DNA of 64,000 nt from Tolypothrix campylonemoides VB511288 (lineage in GTDB: Bacteria; Cyanobacteriota; Cyanobacteriia; Cyanobacteriales; Nostocaceae): positions 1,580,435 through 1,644,434 of the forward strand of contig JXCB02000001.1 of assembly GCA_000828075.3 (NCBI GenBank). The letters run 5' to 3'. Below the pieces are notes generated by a model. That model was given only the letters and a program-made list of their open reading frames with translations, made no database searches and had not been told where the DNA came from. Of the stretch, positions 44,784 through 53,354 are shown piece after piece; positions within the stretch are counted from its first letter, which is position 1, and each line of letters opens with the position of its first letter. The translations under genes were made by a program, and so were the position numbers.

Positions 44784-45250
44784 GTACCGACCCTGTCCAA
44801 AAAAACTCCCCCTTAATTTTTGTTGTCGATGACGACAAATCCATGCGGATGCTACTGCGTGTCGCACTCGAACAAGAAGGGTACCAAGTGCTGGAAGCAC
44901 AAGATGGGGCAGCGTGTTTAGCCGCCTATCAAAATCAAAAGCCCGACGCGATTTTGCTGGATGCTGTGATGCCAGGGATAGACGGCTTTGCCTGTTGCAC
45001 CCAGTTGCGGACTTTAACAGACAGCACTGTGCCTGTGTTGATGATCACGGTGCTTGACGATCCAGATTCGGTTGAGCAAGCGTTTGCAGTGGGGGCTACA
45101 GATTATATCACAAAACCGATTCACTGGGCAGTGCTGCGCCATCGTGTGCGTCGTCTGCTCGAACAATCCCGGCTTTATAAACAGTTAGAGTCAGCCAATC
45201 TCGAATTGGAGCGTTTAGCCCGCTTATTGGCTCGTTATGAGGTTGACTAG
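44780..45250 (+). CDS. response regulator (REC only, possibly truncated)
   Basis: This 156-residue protein is a receiver domain with the acidic pocket VVDDDKSM, phospho-acceptor Asp61 ([10 protein letters not shown]), Thr in LMITVLDD and Lys in YITKPI. After the domain a short coiled stretch ([20 protein letters not shown]) ends in YEVD. In many cyanobacterial regulators this linker leads to a GGDEF or kinase domain (ERLARLD-LT), so the gene may have lost an output domain; alternatively it acts as a stand-alone relay protein. It overlaps the hybrid kinase stop by ATGA, so it is the likely phospho-partner of the HPt. Confidence 0.92.
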   Translation: MSTDPVQKNSPLIFVVDDDKSMRMLLRVALEQEGYQVLEAQDGAACLAAYQNQKPDAILLDAVMPGIDGFACCTQLRTLTDSTVPVLMITVLDDPDSVEQAFAVGATDYITKPIHWAVLRHRVRRLLEQSRLYKQLESANLELERLARLLARYEVD

Positions 45251-45583
45251 AACACGTAGAGGGCTAGGACGGGCGCTTAGTGCCACTCCCACAAGAAACA
45301 ATTGGATATTTTTTAAGAGAGGAAGTCCCTAAACCGAGTCCCTTTCACTAATATCCAGTCCAAGCAAGAGCGCACAAGCACCAATGAAACAAAAATAAAC
45401 CAAACTTATACGTTAAGTCATACATTTTCAGAGACGCGATCGCAAACACGTTGATTGCACACTGTTTTTTATAAACAGTTGGTTCCACCCCAGGGGGATA
45501 TTACGGGTGGGTTGCGAGTAAAGATAGCTCGTAACGAGAAACGCGAATTTGCAGTCAATGGTGGGGGTATCTTGCAAAATCTG
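45251..45583. other. gap between signalling operon and glycan locus
   Basis: It contains a GGACGGGCGCTTAGTGCCAC element near 45270 (distant relative of the GGGCAAGATGCCC repeats) and a HIP1-like GCGATCGC at 45436. An open frame reaches back to a TTG at 45455 in the frame of the next gene, but without family-like sequence; 45584 is the better start. Confidence 0.5.
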
Positions 45584-47632
45584 ATGTCATCTTCTAGCCG
45601 CAGCCCAACAACGCTAGCAAATACGGGGAAAGTTACAGTCAAGGGCAAATTTTTCTTTCTTGGAGATCAGAAGTTTTTTCTCAAAGGAGTTAGCTACGGT
45701 CCCTTCTCCACCGGCACGCACGGCGAGCCTTTTCCAGAAAAACCAGTGGTGGAGAAAGACTTTGCCATGATGGCAGAACTGGGCGCTAACTGTCTACGTA
45801 TTTATACAGTTCCACCTAGTTGGCTTTTGGATCTAGCTGGTGCCTACGGTCTAAGGATGCTTATCGGCATCCCCTGGTCTCAACATATCGCCTTTCTTGA
45901 CTCCTTTGCTGTTCAGGCAGAAATCCGTAACTGCATTGCTACCGGGGTTAAAGCCTGCCGGAATCATCCCGCTGCCTTTGCCTATTTGGTGGGCAATGAG
46001 ATTCCTCCAGATATTGTGCGTTGGCATGGTCAAAAACGGGTTCGTGCTTTTGTCAAAGAGTTAATGGCGGTAGCAAAAGATGCAGATCCAGAGGCTCTGG
46101 TAAGCTATGCCAATTACCCGTGTACTGAATATTTAAATATTGACTTTACTGACTTTTTATGCTTTAACGTCTACCTGCATCAAGAAAAAGATTTTCGCCG
46201 CTACCTATCCCGACTCCATAACTTGGCGGGGGATAAACCTCTGGTGCTGAGTGAGTTTGGTGTTGACTCGATTCGTGAGGGAACCCAGGAACAAGCACAG
46301 ATCCTCTCCCAAAAGTTGTCATCAAGCTTTGACATGGGAGCCGCAGGGACGATCGTCTTTTCTTGGACGGATGAGTGGTTTACCGGCGGGTTTGCTATAC
46401 AAGACTGGGCTTTTGGCTTGGTTGATGCTGAACGTAACAAAAAGCCTGCGTTTGACACGGTGCAGCAGTATTACACAGCACCTCTGCCGCCAGCGCTACC
46501 GCAGTATCCTAAAGTCTCAGTGGTTGTCTGCGCTTACAATGCTGAGCGCACTATGGATAGTTGCCTAGCTTCTCTCAAAGAACTCAACTACCCTAATTAT
46601 GAAGTGATCGTAGTTAATGATGGCTCGACTGACCGCACTCTAGAAATAACTCAGCGCTACGACTATGTACGCCTGATTAGCCAGGAAAACAAGGGACTGA
46701 GCGTGGCACGCAACGTCGGCATCGCCGCAGCGACGGGCGAGATTGTTGCCTTTACCGATTCTGATTGTATGGCAGATCCAGACTGGCTCACCTATCTGGT
46801 TGCAAAGTTTCTCTCCTCAGGTTTGGCTGCCGTCGGTGGTCCAAACTTATCTCCTCCTGAAGACTCTCTTGTCCCAGCCTGCGTTGCTGTGTCTCCAGGT
46901 GTACCCACCCACGTACTTGTGAGCGATGAGATAGCCGAACATATTGCTGGCTGCAACATGGCTTTTCGTCGCGAGGTTCTACAGGAAATTGACGGCTTCG
47001 ACGCGCAGTATCGTGCTGCAGGTGACGATGTTGATATATGCTGGCGGCTGCAAGACAAAGGGTACGCGATTGGCTTCAGCCCAGCTGCAATAGTATGGCA
47101 CTTTCGCCGTAACACGGTAGATGCGTATCTTAAGCAGCAGCGAGGTTATGGTAAGGCAGAGGCGCTCGTTTATTTTAAGCATCCCAACCGCTTTAACCTT
47201 CTGGGACAGCCCAGTTGGGCGGGTAGGATCTACGGAGATTTATCCTCGTTTCTTCGTTTTGGTCAACCTGTTATCTATTCTGGGGTGTTTGGTCGCGGGT
47301 TGTTTCAAACCTTGTATGAGCCTTCTGGCTCCCTCATTTCTTACCTCCCCCTAACGCTGGAGTGGAATGTGGCGGCTGGTGTTTTATTTGTGTCTGCGCT
47401 TGTGTCTGGTGATTATCCGTGGGTGGGTGCGGCAATGTTCCTCGCCTCTTTTGTCTGGTGTATAGCTGGTGCCTTACAAGCACGCATTGAAGAGCGGTTT
47501 CAGGGAACCAGGGCACGTCTGCTTGTTGCTCTGCTTATCTACCTGGGTCCTATTGTACGCAGTGTAGAACGCTACCGCTGGCGCATCAAGAGACTTACCG
47601 AAGCGAAGCCAATAAAGTTTGATGAGGCGTAA
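45584..47632 (+). CDS. bifunctional glycoside hydrolase (GH-A TIM barrel) - GT2 glycosyltransferase
   Basis: The protein of ~682 residues has two enzyme modules. The N-terminal part (~10-300) is a GH2/GH5-like TIM barrel with both catalytic acids in the standard places: YLVGNEIPPD (acid/base Glu) and PLVLSEFGVDS (nucleophile Glu). From ~307 a GT2 domain follows: VSVVVCAYNAERTMDSC, VVNDGSTDRTLE, DxD-type FTDSDCMADPDWL and the acceptor-site GDDVDICWRL. Two to three membrane helices lie at the C-terminus. It probably builds or trims an envelope polysaccharide at the inner membrane. The start is uncertain (TTG 45455 possible); I use ATG 45584. The next gene, 5 bp away, seems to complete the unit. 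Confidence 0.88.
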   Translation: MSSSSRSPTTLANTGKVTVKGKFFFLGDQKFFLKGVSYGPFSTGTHGEPFPEKPVVEKDFAMMAELGANCLRIYTVPPSWLLDLAGAYGLRMLIGIPWSQHIAFLDSFAVQAEIRNCIATGVKACRNHPAAFAYLVGNEIPPDIVRWHGQKRVRAFVKELMAVAKDADPEALVSYANYPCTEYLNIDFTDFLCFNVYLHQEKDFRRYLSRLHNLAGDKPLVLSEFGVDSIREGTQEQAQILSQKLSSSFDMGAAGTIVFSWTDEWFTGGFAIQDWAFGLVDAERNKKPAFDTVQQYYTAPLPPALPQYPKVSVVVCAYNAERTMDSCLASLKELNYPNYEVIVVNDGSTDRTLEITQRYDYVRLISQENKGLSVARNVGIAAATGEIVAFTDSDCMADPDWLTYLVAKFLSSGLAAVGGPNLSPPEDSLVPACVAVSPGVPTHVLVSDEIAEHIAGCNMAFRREVLQEIDGFDAQYRAAGDDVDICWRLQDKGYAIGFSPAAIVWHFRRNTVDAYLKQQRGYGKAEALVYFKHPNRFNLLGQPSWAGRIYGDLSSFLRFGQPVIYSGVFGRGLFQTLYEPSGSLISYLPLTLEWNVAAGVLFVSALVSGDYPWVGAAMFLASFVWCIAGALQARIEERFQGTRARLLVALLIYLGPIVRSVERYRWRIKRLTEAKPIKFDEA

Positions 47633-47637
47633 ATAGA

Positions 47638-48273
47638 ATGGAAGCAGTTTCTGATAAAATTACTCAAACACCTACTCAGGTAGAGTCGATAAAGTTTGAT
47701 CGACCAGCGCACAAACCGCACATTTCCTGGCGCGATCGCCCTTGGCGGGGCTTCGCCCATCGCGCAAAGCGCACGCTACGCGAACGCACCTTTTACTTGT
47801 CCTATTGGACAGAGGCGGGACTGGAGAAAGAAAACCTGCTGCAAGCTGTGATGGATTTCCTGGTGCAGAGCAAATATTTCATCGTTGTCGATGATGGCTG
47901 GAGCGACTGGGATTTGGAGATTTTCTCGGGCATCTGGTCAAAAGCTCAGATTAAGGTGTGTACTGAAAATCACGGAGGCAATAAGAGACTTTTGAGGGTG
48001 CAGTGTGCATTAAGGATGTCACAGTTTGCCACTATGGCTATGGTTGGGTATTGTCTGCTTACATTTGTGGCAATAATTCTGGGAATGTCGGAAGTTGCTT
48101 TAATTACATTTTTCGTAGGTGTATTCAACGCCGCCGTCATACTCTATCAGAACTTCCGCTTCGGGCGTATTCTCTACTACGTGCTGGAGATAGTCGCCAA
48201 AGAACTGCACCTGCTGCCGATACACGCTAAGAGCACCAAGTCTGTCGTACAAAGTGCAGTCATACAGGCATAA
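47638..48273 (+). CDS. membrane protein partner of the GH-GT2 fusion, function unknown
   Basis: The 211-residue product has a conserved-looking middle part, SKYFIVVDDGWSDWDLEIFS, GIWSKAQIKVCTENHGG and KRLLRVQ, followed by two membrane helices (~137-157 and 160-178). I have seen this WDLEI/ENHGG pattern near cyanobacterial GT2 proteins but know no named family for it. Only 5 bp separate it from the GH-GT2 gene, so it is cotranscribed and probably works with it. Residues ~31-52 (WRDRPWRGFAHRAKRTLRER) are encoded by a dispersed HIP1-containing repeat, an in-frame insertion. Confidence 0.68.
   Translation: MEAVSDKITQTPTQVESIKFDRPAHKPHISWRDRPWRGFAHRAKRTLRERTFYLSYWTEAGLEKENLLQAVMDFLVQSKYFIVVDDGWSDWDLEIFSGIWSKAQIKVCTENHGGNKRLLRVQCALRMSQFATMAMVGYCLLTFVAIILGMSEVALITFFVGVFNAAVILYQNFRFGRILYYVLEIVAKELHLLPIHAKSTKSVVQSAVIQA
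47730..47790 (+). repeat. HIP1-containing dispersed repeat captured in frame
   Basis: GCGATCGCCCTTGGCGGGGC followed by TTCGCCCATCGCGCAAAGCG is a typical cyanobacterial intergenic repeat, rich in small inverted repeats. Here it encodes part of the 47638 gene product without breaking the frame. Confidence 0.7.
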
Positions 48274-48442
48274 TGTTTGTTTTGGTGCTCCTCTATACTA
48301 CTCCCGAACCGCCACAAGAATACCTATTTTTGAACCGCACGAGGCAAGAGAGAACACAGAGAGAGGAGTAAATTACTATAGGTAATCTTAGACTACCGAA
48401 GGGAGTAATGAGCAAATGGTCAGACTAGAGGTGAATTTGTAA

Positions 48443-50272
48443 ATGAGGCAAGGGTTAAAAGCAATGATGCACCGATACGGGCGCTTGCTCCAATATCCGC
48501 TGCGGCAGTGGCGCACCATAATAGTAATCCTTGGTCTCACGGCTGGCACTTCAGCCACCGCAACACTTCAACCTTGGCCAATGAAAATCCTGGTGGATTA
48601 TGCCCTGTCTCAGGCAGCCCTCCCGCCCCTAGTTTCTTGGTTTGGGAACTTTAACGTATCCCTGACGCCCCCACTGCTGGTCATTGTCGCTGCTTTAGGT
48701 AGCCTCGGACTTTATGCTTTGAACGCGACCCTTGACACGACCTTGAACTGGGCTTGGAGTGCTGCTGGGCAAGGTATGGTCTACGAACTGGCTCAAAACC
48801 AGTTTTCTCGTCTTCAACGCCTTTCACTGCTGTTCCATAGCCAGCGTACTGTCGGCGATTCTTTGAGCCGCTTGACAGGAGATTCCTATTGTGTATACAC
48901 CCTGGTCGGTGCTGTGCTAATTTCACCTGTGCAGCATCTGCTTATGCTCTTCACTATTAGCATCGTCGCCTGGAACCTGAATTCTTCACTGACGCTGATT
49001 TCGCTGTTGGTTGCACCAATGATGGCTGGTTTTGCTTTCGTCTTTGGTTCCCGACTCAAGCGCCGGACAAAGCTGAATCGCGAGGCGCAGTCTCGCCTCA
49101 CTAGTTTTGTCCACCAAACGCTCACAGCGATCCCAATGATTCAGGCATTTAGCAGGGAGAGTTACAATACCGAGCAGTTTAAGCACCTGGCTCAAGACGC
49201 AGTTACGATTTCGCAACGCGAAACCCTGCTCAAAAGCACCTACGGTCTTGCAAATGGTTCTGTGACAACGGTTGGTAATGCGATTGTCCTGTATGTGGGC
49301 GGGTTGCAGGTGTTATCCGGAGCCATGAGTGTCGGTAGCCTGCTGGTTTTCCTGGCATATCTACAATCGATACAAGGAGCATTTCGGGGCTTATTTGGCA
49401 TCTACGGGAGCTTGAAGTCTGTGGAAGCCAGTATGGATAGAGTGCTAGAGATTTTGGATGCTAAAGATGGGGTGCAGGAAGCCCCAGGAGCCAAACCATT
49501 GCCTGTTCGTGCACCGGGATCTCGGGGACATATATGTCTAGAGGGAGTTACCTTCGGTTACGAAGCTGACTATCCTGTGCTAGAAGATATTACCCTGGAA
49601 GCGCGACCGGGAGAAACTATTGCTCTGGTCGGTGCCACGGGTGCTGGTAAGAGTACGTTGGTTTCCCTCATTCCTCGTTTCTTTGATCCCTGGCAGGGGC
49701 GAGTCCTTTTCGATGGGGTGGACGTACGAAGTGTGCAACTCAATAGCCTGCGCGAGCAGATTGCCCTGGTGCTACAGGAGCCGTTTCTCCTACCACTCTC
49801 GGTGGCACAGAACATTGCCTACGGTCGTCCGGGAGCCAGCCAACAGGAGATTGTTGCCGCCGCCAAAGCCGCTAAGGCGCACGAATTCATCCGGCAGCTG
49901 CCCCAAGGGTATGACACCGTTCTGAGTGAAAGAGGAGCTATCCTCTCCGGCGGACAGAAACAGCGGCTGGCGATCGCCCGGGCGCTGCTTAAGGATGCGC
50001 CGGTACTCATTCTCGACGAACCCACTTCTGCTCTGGATGCCCACACTGAAAGCTTACTGCTGGCAGCTTTAGAGCGCCTGATGCAGGGGCGAACAGTATT
50101 TATCATAGCCCATCGCCTCTCGACTATTCTCCGGGCGGATCGGATCGTGGTGCTGGAGCAGGGGAGAATTGTGGAGATGGGAACGCACCAGGAGTTACTG
50201 GCAGGTTCTAATCTTTACAAGCGTTTGCACTCCTTGCAGTTTCCCGATCCGCCGCAGGAGGTCATGTTATGA
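48443..50272 (+). CDS. ABC exporter half-transporter 1 (membrane + ATPase domains)
   Basis: This 609-residue MsbA-type half-transporter has an N-terminal six-helix exporter domain (~20-320) and an ATPase domain (~365-600). The ATPase motifs are Walker A VGATGAGKSTLVSL, signature LSGGQKQRLAIARALL, Walker B APVLILDEPTSALDA and a His switch in IIAHRLSTI, so it should be active. It overlaps the next ABC gene by ATGA, and the two NBDs are very alike, implying a heterodimer. Such exporters flip lipids, lipid-linked sugars or peptides; the glycosyltransferase surroundings favour a glycolipid or glycan. A GAGGTG ribosome site precedes ATG 48443. Confidence 0.95.
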   Translation: MRQGLKAMMHRYGRLLQYPLRQWRTIIVILGLTAGTSATATLQPWPMKILVDYALSQAALPPLVSWFGNFNVSLTPPLLVIVAALGSLGLYALNATLDTTLNWAWSAAGQGMVYELAQNQFSRLQRLSLLFHSQRTVGDSLSRLTGDSYCVYTLVGAVLISPVQHLLMLFTISIVAWNLNSSLTLISLLVAPMMAGFAFVFGSRLKRRTKLNREAQSRLTSFVHQTLTAIPMIQAFSRESYNTEQFKHLAQDAVTISQRETLLKSTYGLANGSVTTVGNAIVLYVGGLQVLSGAMSVGSLLVFLAYLQSIQGAFRGLFGIYGSLKSVEASMDRVLEILDAKDGVQEAPGAKPLPVRAPGSRGHICLEGVTFGYEADYPVLEDITLEARPGETIALVGATGAGKSTLVSLIPRFFDPWQGRVLFDGVDVRSVQLNSLREQIALVLQEPFLLPLSVAQNIAYGRPGASQQEIVAAAKAAKAHEFIRQLPQGYDTVLSERGAILSGGQKQRLAIARALLKDAPVLILDEPTSALDAHTESLLLAALERLMQGRTVFIIAHRLSTILRADRIVVLEQGRIVEMGTHQELLAGSNLYKRLHSLQFPDPPQEVML

Positions 50273-52065
50273 AACTGTGGTGGCTGCGATTGGCACGTTA
50301 CGCCCGAGTCCGTTGGCGCGGACTCGCGTTTGTGCTGCTGCTGATGCTCATGAATGTAGGGCTGAATGTGCTCAAGCCCTGGCCTTTGAAGTTGATTGTT
50401 GATTGCGTCCTGGGTAATCAACCTCTGCCAAATACTCTTGTTTGGCTCAAAACCTTAACTGGTGGTGCCGGTATTCAGCTACTCGGTCCCTTAGCGGGTG
50501 CTACAATCGCTCTATTTCTAGCCAGTGAAGGAGTTCGTCTGCTCCAAGATTATGTTGGTGCTGGCGTTGGTAGTCAAATCGGTTATGACTTGGGAGCAGC
50601 ACTGTTTCATCGCCTACAGCATCTTTCTCTGGAGTTTCACAACCAACAGCAAGCTGGCGATCTCGTCCGGCGAGTCATGACTGACAGCATCTGTATTCGG
50701 AATCTGGCGATGGGGGTTTTTCTGCCCGTGCTCACTTCCGTAGTGAATCTGGTAGTCATGTTCGTTGTCATGTGGCAACTTGATCACTTCCTTTCACTGC
50801 TCTCGCTGGTCGTTGCTCCTTTGATTGTGTTACTGATTTGGGTCTTTAACAAGCCCATGATTGAGCGAACCTATCAGCATCAACAATTTGAAGGCGAGAT
50901 TATGGCGCTTGGTGAGCAGACTTTAACAGCGCTACCAATTGTTCAAGCATTCGGTCGCGAAGCACACGAAGATGAGCGCTTTCGCTACCTGTCCCAAAAA
51001 GCGCTCCAGGCTTGTTTGCGCGCTATCCTTGCCCAGATGCAATTCAAAATTGGGGTGAGCGGCGTAACTGCAGTCGGAACAGCAGCAATCATGCTCTTTG
51101 GCGGCTTCCAGGTTTTGAATGGGTCACTTTCAATTGGGTCTTTACTGGTCTTCCTTTCTTATCTCGCCTCCTTGTATGTGCCGATGGAGACTTTGGCTTA
51201 TATGTCGTCTGGTTTTGCAGCAGCGGCAGCTAGTGCTATGAGAGTGCTAGAAGTGTTAGATGCCAAGGAGGAGGTACGGGAAATTCCTGATGCCAAACCT
51301 CTGCTTTTACAACCTGGCAAAGCGAGTGGATACGTACGCTTAGAGAAAGTCACCTTTGGTTACCAGGATGGGAAACCCGTACTCCAGGACATTTCCTTGG
51401 AAGCACAGCCAGGGGAAATGATCGCCCTAGTCGGAGCGACAGGAGTTGGTAAGAGTACGCTGGTTTCCCTGATTCCCCGTTTTTTCGATCCTTGGCAGGG
51501 ACGAGTCCTCTTCGATGGGGTAGATATCCGAGACGTGCAACTGCAAAGCCTGCGCGAGCAGATTGCCTTGGTGTTGCAGGAGCCGTTTCTACTACCGCTA
51601 ACCATCGCCGAGAACATTGCTTATGGCTGTGTTGGTGCTAGCCGCGAAGCAATTGTCGCCGCCGCCCAAGCTGCCAATGCTGACAGTTTTATTCAACGAT
51701 TACCCCAAGGTTATGACACGGTTATTGGTGAGCGCGGTGCTACGCTTTCAGGGGGAGAGAAGCAACGATTGGCGATCGCCCGTGCGCTGCTCAAGGATGC
51801 TCCAGTGTTGATTCTGGATGAACCCACCTCTGCTTTGGATGCTCAAACCGAGTTTCTGCTGCTGGAGGCTTTAGAGCGACTGATGGCAGGACGAACTACG
51901 TTTATTATTGCCCATCGCCTCTCAACAGTACAACGAGCAGACCGGATCGTGGTGTTGGAACGAGGACGAATTGCGGAGATAGGAACCCATCAAGCATTGC
52001 TAAACGCTCGTGGGCTGTACTATCGCCTGCACCAAACCCAGTCCAGCCGAGCGATCGTCCATTAG
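50269..52065 (+). CDS. ABC exporter half-transporter 2 (membrane + ATPase domains)
   Basis: This 598-residue paralogue of the preceding protein has six helices, then Walker A VGATGVGKSTLVSL, signature LSGGEKQRLAIARALL, Walker B APVLILDEPTSALDA and AHRLSTV. Its start overlaps the previous stop (ATGA), so the two are made in equal amounts and probably pair. The ATPase halves are nearly identical at DNA level over long stretches, for example PRFFDPWQGRVLFDGVD in both, while the membrane halves differ. This suggests a tandem duplication followed by gene conversion of the ATPase part. Confidence 0.95.
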   Translation: MKLWWLRLARYARVRWRGLAFVLLLMLMNVGLNVLKPWPLKLIVDCVLGNQPLPNTLVWLKTLTGGAGIQLLGPLAGATIALFLASEGVRLLQDYVGAGVGSQIGYDLGAALFHRLQHLSLEFHNQQQAGDLVRRVMTDSICIRNLAMGVFLPVLTSVVNLVVMFVVMWQLDHFLSLLSLVVAPLIVLLIWVFNKPMIERTYQHQQFEGEIMALGEQTLTALPIVQAFGREAHEDERFRYLSQKALQACLRAILAQMQFKIGVSGVTAVGTAAIMLFGGFQVLNGSLSIGSLLVFLSYLASLYVPMETLAYMSSGFAAAAASAMRVLEVLDAKEEVREIPDAKPLLLQPGKASGYVRLEKVTFGYQDGKPVLQDISLEAQPGEMIALVGATGVGKSTLVSLIPRFFDPWQGRVLFDGVDIRDVQLQSLREQIALVLQEPFLLPLTIAENIAYGCVGASREAIVAAAQAANADSFIQRLPQGYDTVIGERGATLSGGEKQRLAIARALLKDAPVLILDEPTSALDAQTEFLLLEALERLMAGRTTFIIAHRLSTVQRADRIVVLERGRIAEIGTHQALLNARGLYYRLHQTQSSRAIVH

Positions 52066-52179
52066 GAATCGGTATAAAGCAATACGGTTCAGTTAGGGCT
52101 AAAACTCTTTGTCAAAGTCAATTTTTTTAACGAACCGCAGAGGCGCAGAGGACACAGAGAAGAAACCAGGGGAGATAAG

Positions 52180-52752
52180 GTGACAGATTTAGCTGATCAG
52201 CAGTCGGAGTACAGGGCAATTACGGATTTCCCAGAGAATGTCCAAATTGGTTCAAACACAGTCATTATGGGTAATCTCGCGTTTAAGCGATTCCATAGCC
52301 GCAAGACACAGGGACTAATCATCGGTGACCACTGTACTATGGACGGCGTTCACTTCGATATTGGTGAGAAGGGGCAGGTCGAGATTGGGCACTACTGCTA
52401 CTTCACAAACGCTGTACTTTTGTGCGAGCTTGAACTTCGCATTGGCAGCTACGTTGTGATTGGATGGAATACAACACTCGCTGATACCGACTTTCATCCA
52501 ATCGCACCTGCCCAACGCATTGCTGACGCGATCGCTTGTTCACCCCTGGGGAAGACTTTACCGCGACCGGAAATTGTACGGCGACCGGTGGTTATTGAGG
52601 ACGGCGTCTGGATTGGACCGAACGCCACAATCCTCAAGGGAGTCCATATTGGAGCTGGGGCAATTGTGGAGCCAGGTGCAATGGTGAACCGAGATGTACC
52701 GCCACGCACGCGAGTCATGGGTAATCCGGCGCAGGTTATTGGGGAGGTTTAA
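52180..52752 (+). CDS. hexapeptide-repeat (left-handed beta-helix) acyltransferase 1
   Basis: This 190-residue protein is built of imperfect hexapeptide turns: IGSNTVIMG, IIGDHCTMDGVHFDIGE, VEIGHYCYFTNAV, VVIEDGVWIGPNATIL, KGVHIGAGAIVEPGAMV, ending in VMGNPAQVIG. This is the LbH fold of sugar O- and N-acyltransferases (trimeric). A conserved His likely to act as base is in LADTDFHPIAP. It starts at GTG 52180 with GGGGAG upstream. The next gene, only a few bases later, is a paralogue, so the pair may acetylate different positions or different sugars. Confidence 0.9.
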   Translation: MTDLADQQSEYRAITDFPENVQIGSNTVIMGNLAFKRFHSRKTQGLIIGDHCTMDGVHFDIGEKGQVEIGHYCYFTNAVLLCELELRIGSYVVIGWNTTLADTDFHPIAPAQRIADAIACSPLGKTLPRPEIVRRPVVIEDGVWIGPNATILKGVHIGAGAIVEPGAMVNRDVPPRTRVMGNPAQVIGEV

Positions 52753-52757
52753 GGGTG

Positions 52758-53354
52758 ATGTCTACACGCACTCTCTCCTGGGATTGGTATCCAGGAACGA
52801 TTCCAGAAAATGTGGTTCTTGACGAAACCGCCTATGTTGAAACGAGTTTCAGTTTTTATTTATACCGCAGCGAAGCACCAGTGGGGGTAGAATACGGTCG
52901 CGGCGCTTCCACCTATTTGGGGACGATGTTTGATGTTGGTCTGCGTGGGCAGGTGAGCTTGGGTAACTATGCGCTTGTTCACGGAGCCAGGATTATCTGT
53001 GACGCCCAGATTGAAATCGGTGATTATGCCCTCATCTCTTGGAATGTTGTTTTGATGGATACCTACCGACTACCGTTCGACCCGACACAGCGGCGGCGTG
53101 AGCTACAACAGATACCATTTCGTTCGCCCCGACGTATTGATGGCACGGTACCAGCGCAACCGATCCTTATTGGTTCTAACGTTTGGATTGGTTTTGATGC
53201 CTGTGTACTACCAGGCGTCACCATCGGAGAGGGGGCGATCGTCGGTGCCCGGTCTGTTGTCACCCAAGATGTCCCACCGTACACTATCGTGGCTGGCAAT
53301 CCTGCCCGTGTTATTCGTCGCTTGGATGGAAGAGGGATTGATCATGAGAAGTGA
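52758..53354 (+). CDS. hexapeptide-repeat (left-handed beta-helix) acyltransferase 2
   Basis: This 198-residue paralogue of the preceding acyltransferase has VSLGNYALVHGARIICDAQI, IEIGDYALISWNVVLMDTYR, ILIGSNVWIGFDACVLPGVT and IVAGNPARVIRRLDG. The segment after LMDTYR has Asp-Thr-Tyr where the first paralogue has DTDFHP, so the usual catalytic His is not obvious and activity may differ. ATG 52758 directly follows a GTG (52755); either could be used. Its last codons overlap the next glycosyltransferase start by 11 bp. Confidence 0.87.
   Translation: MSTRTLSWDWYPGTIPENVVLDETAYVETSFSFYLYRSEAPVGVEYGRGASTYLGTMFDVGLRGQVSLGNYALVHGARIICDAQIEIGDYALISWNVVLMDTYRLPFDPTQRRRELQQIPFRSPRRIDGTVPAQPILIGSNVWIGFDACVLPGVTIGEGAIVGARSVVTQDVPPYTIVAGNPARVIRRLDGRGIDHEK

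Noticed and set aside
53098-53343. N-terminal extension of the first CgeB-like glycosyltransferase
   Set aside because: The extension overlaps the acyltransferase gene in another frame; the family start is at 53344.
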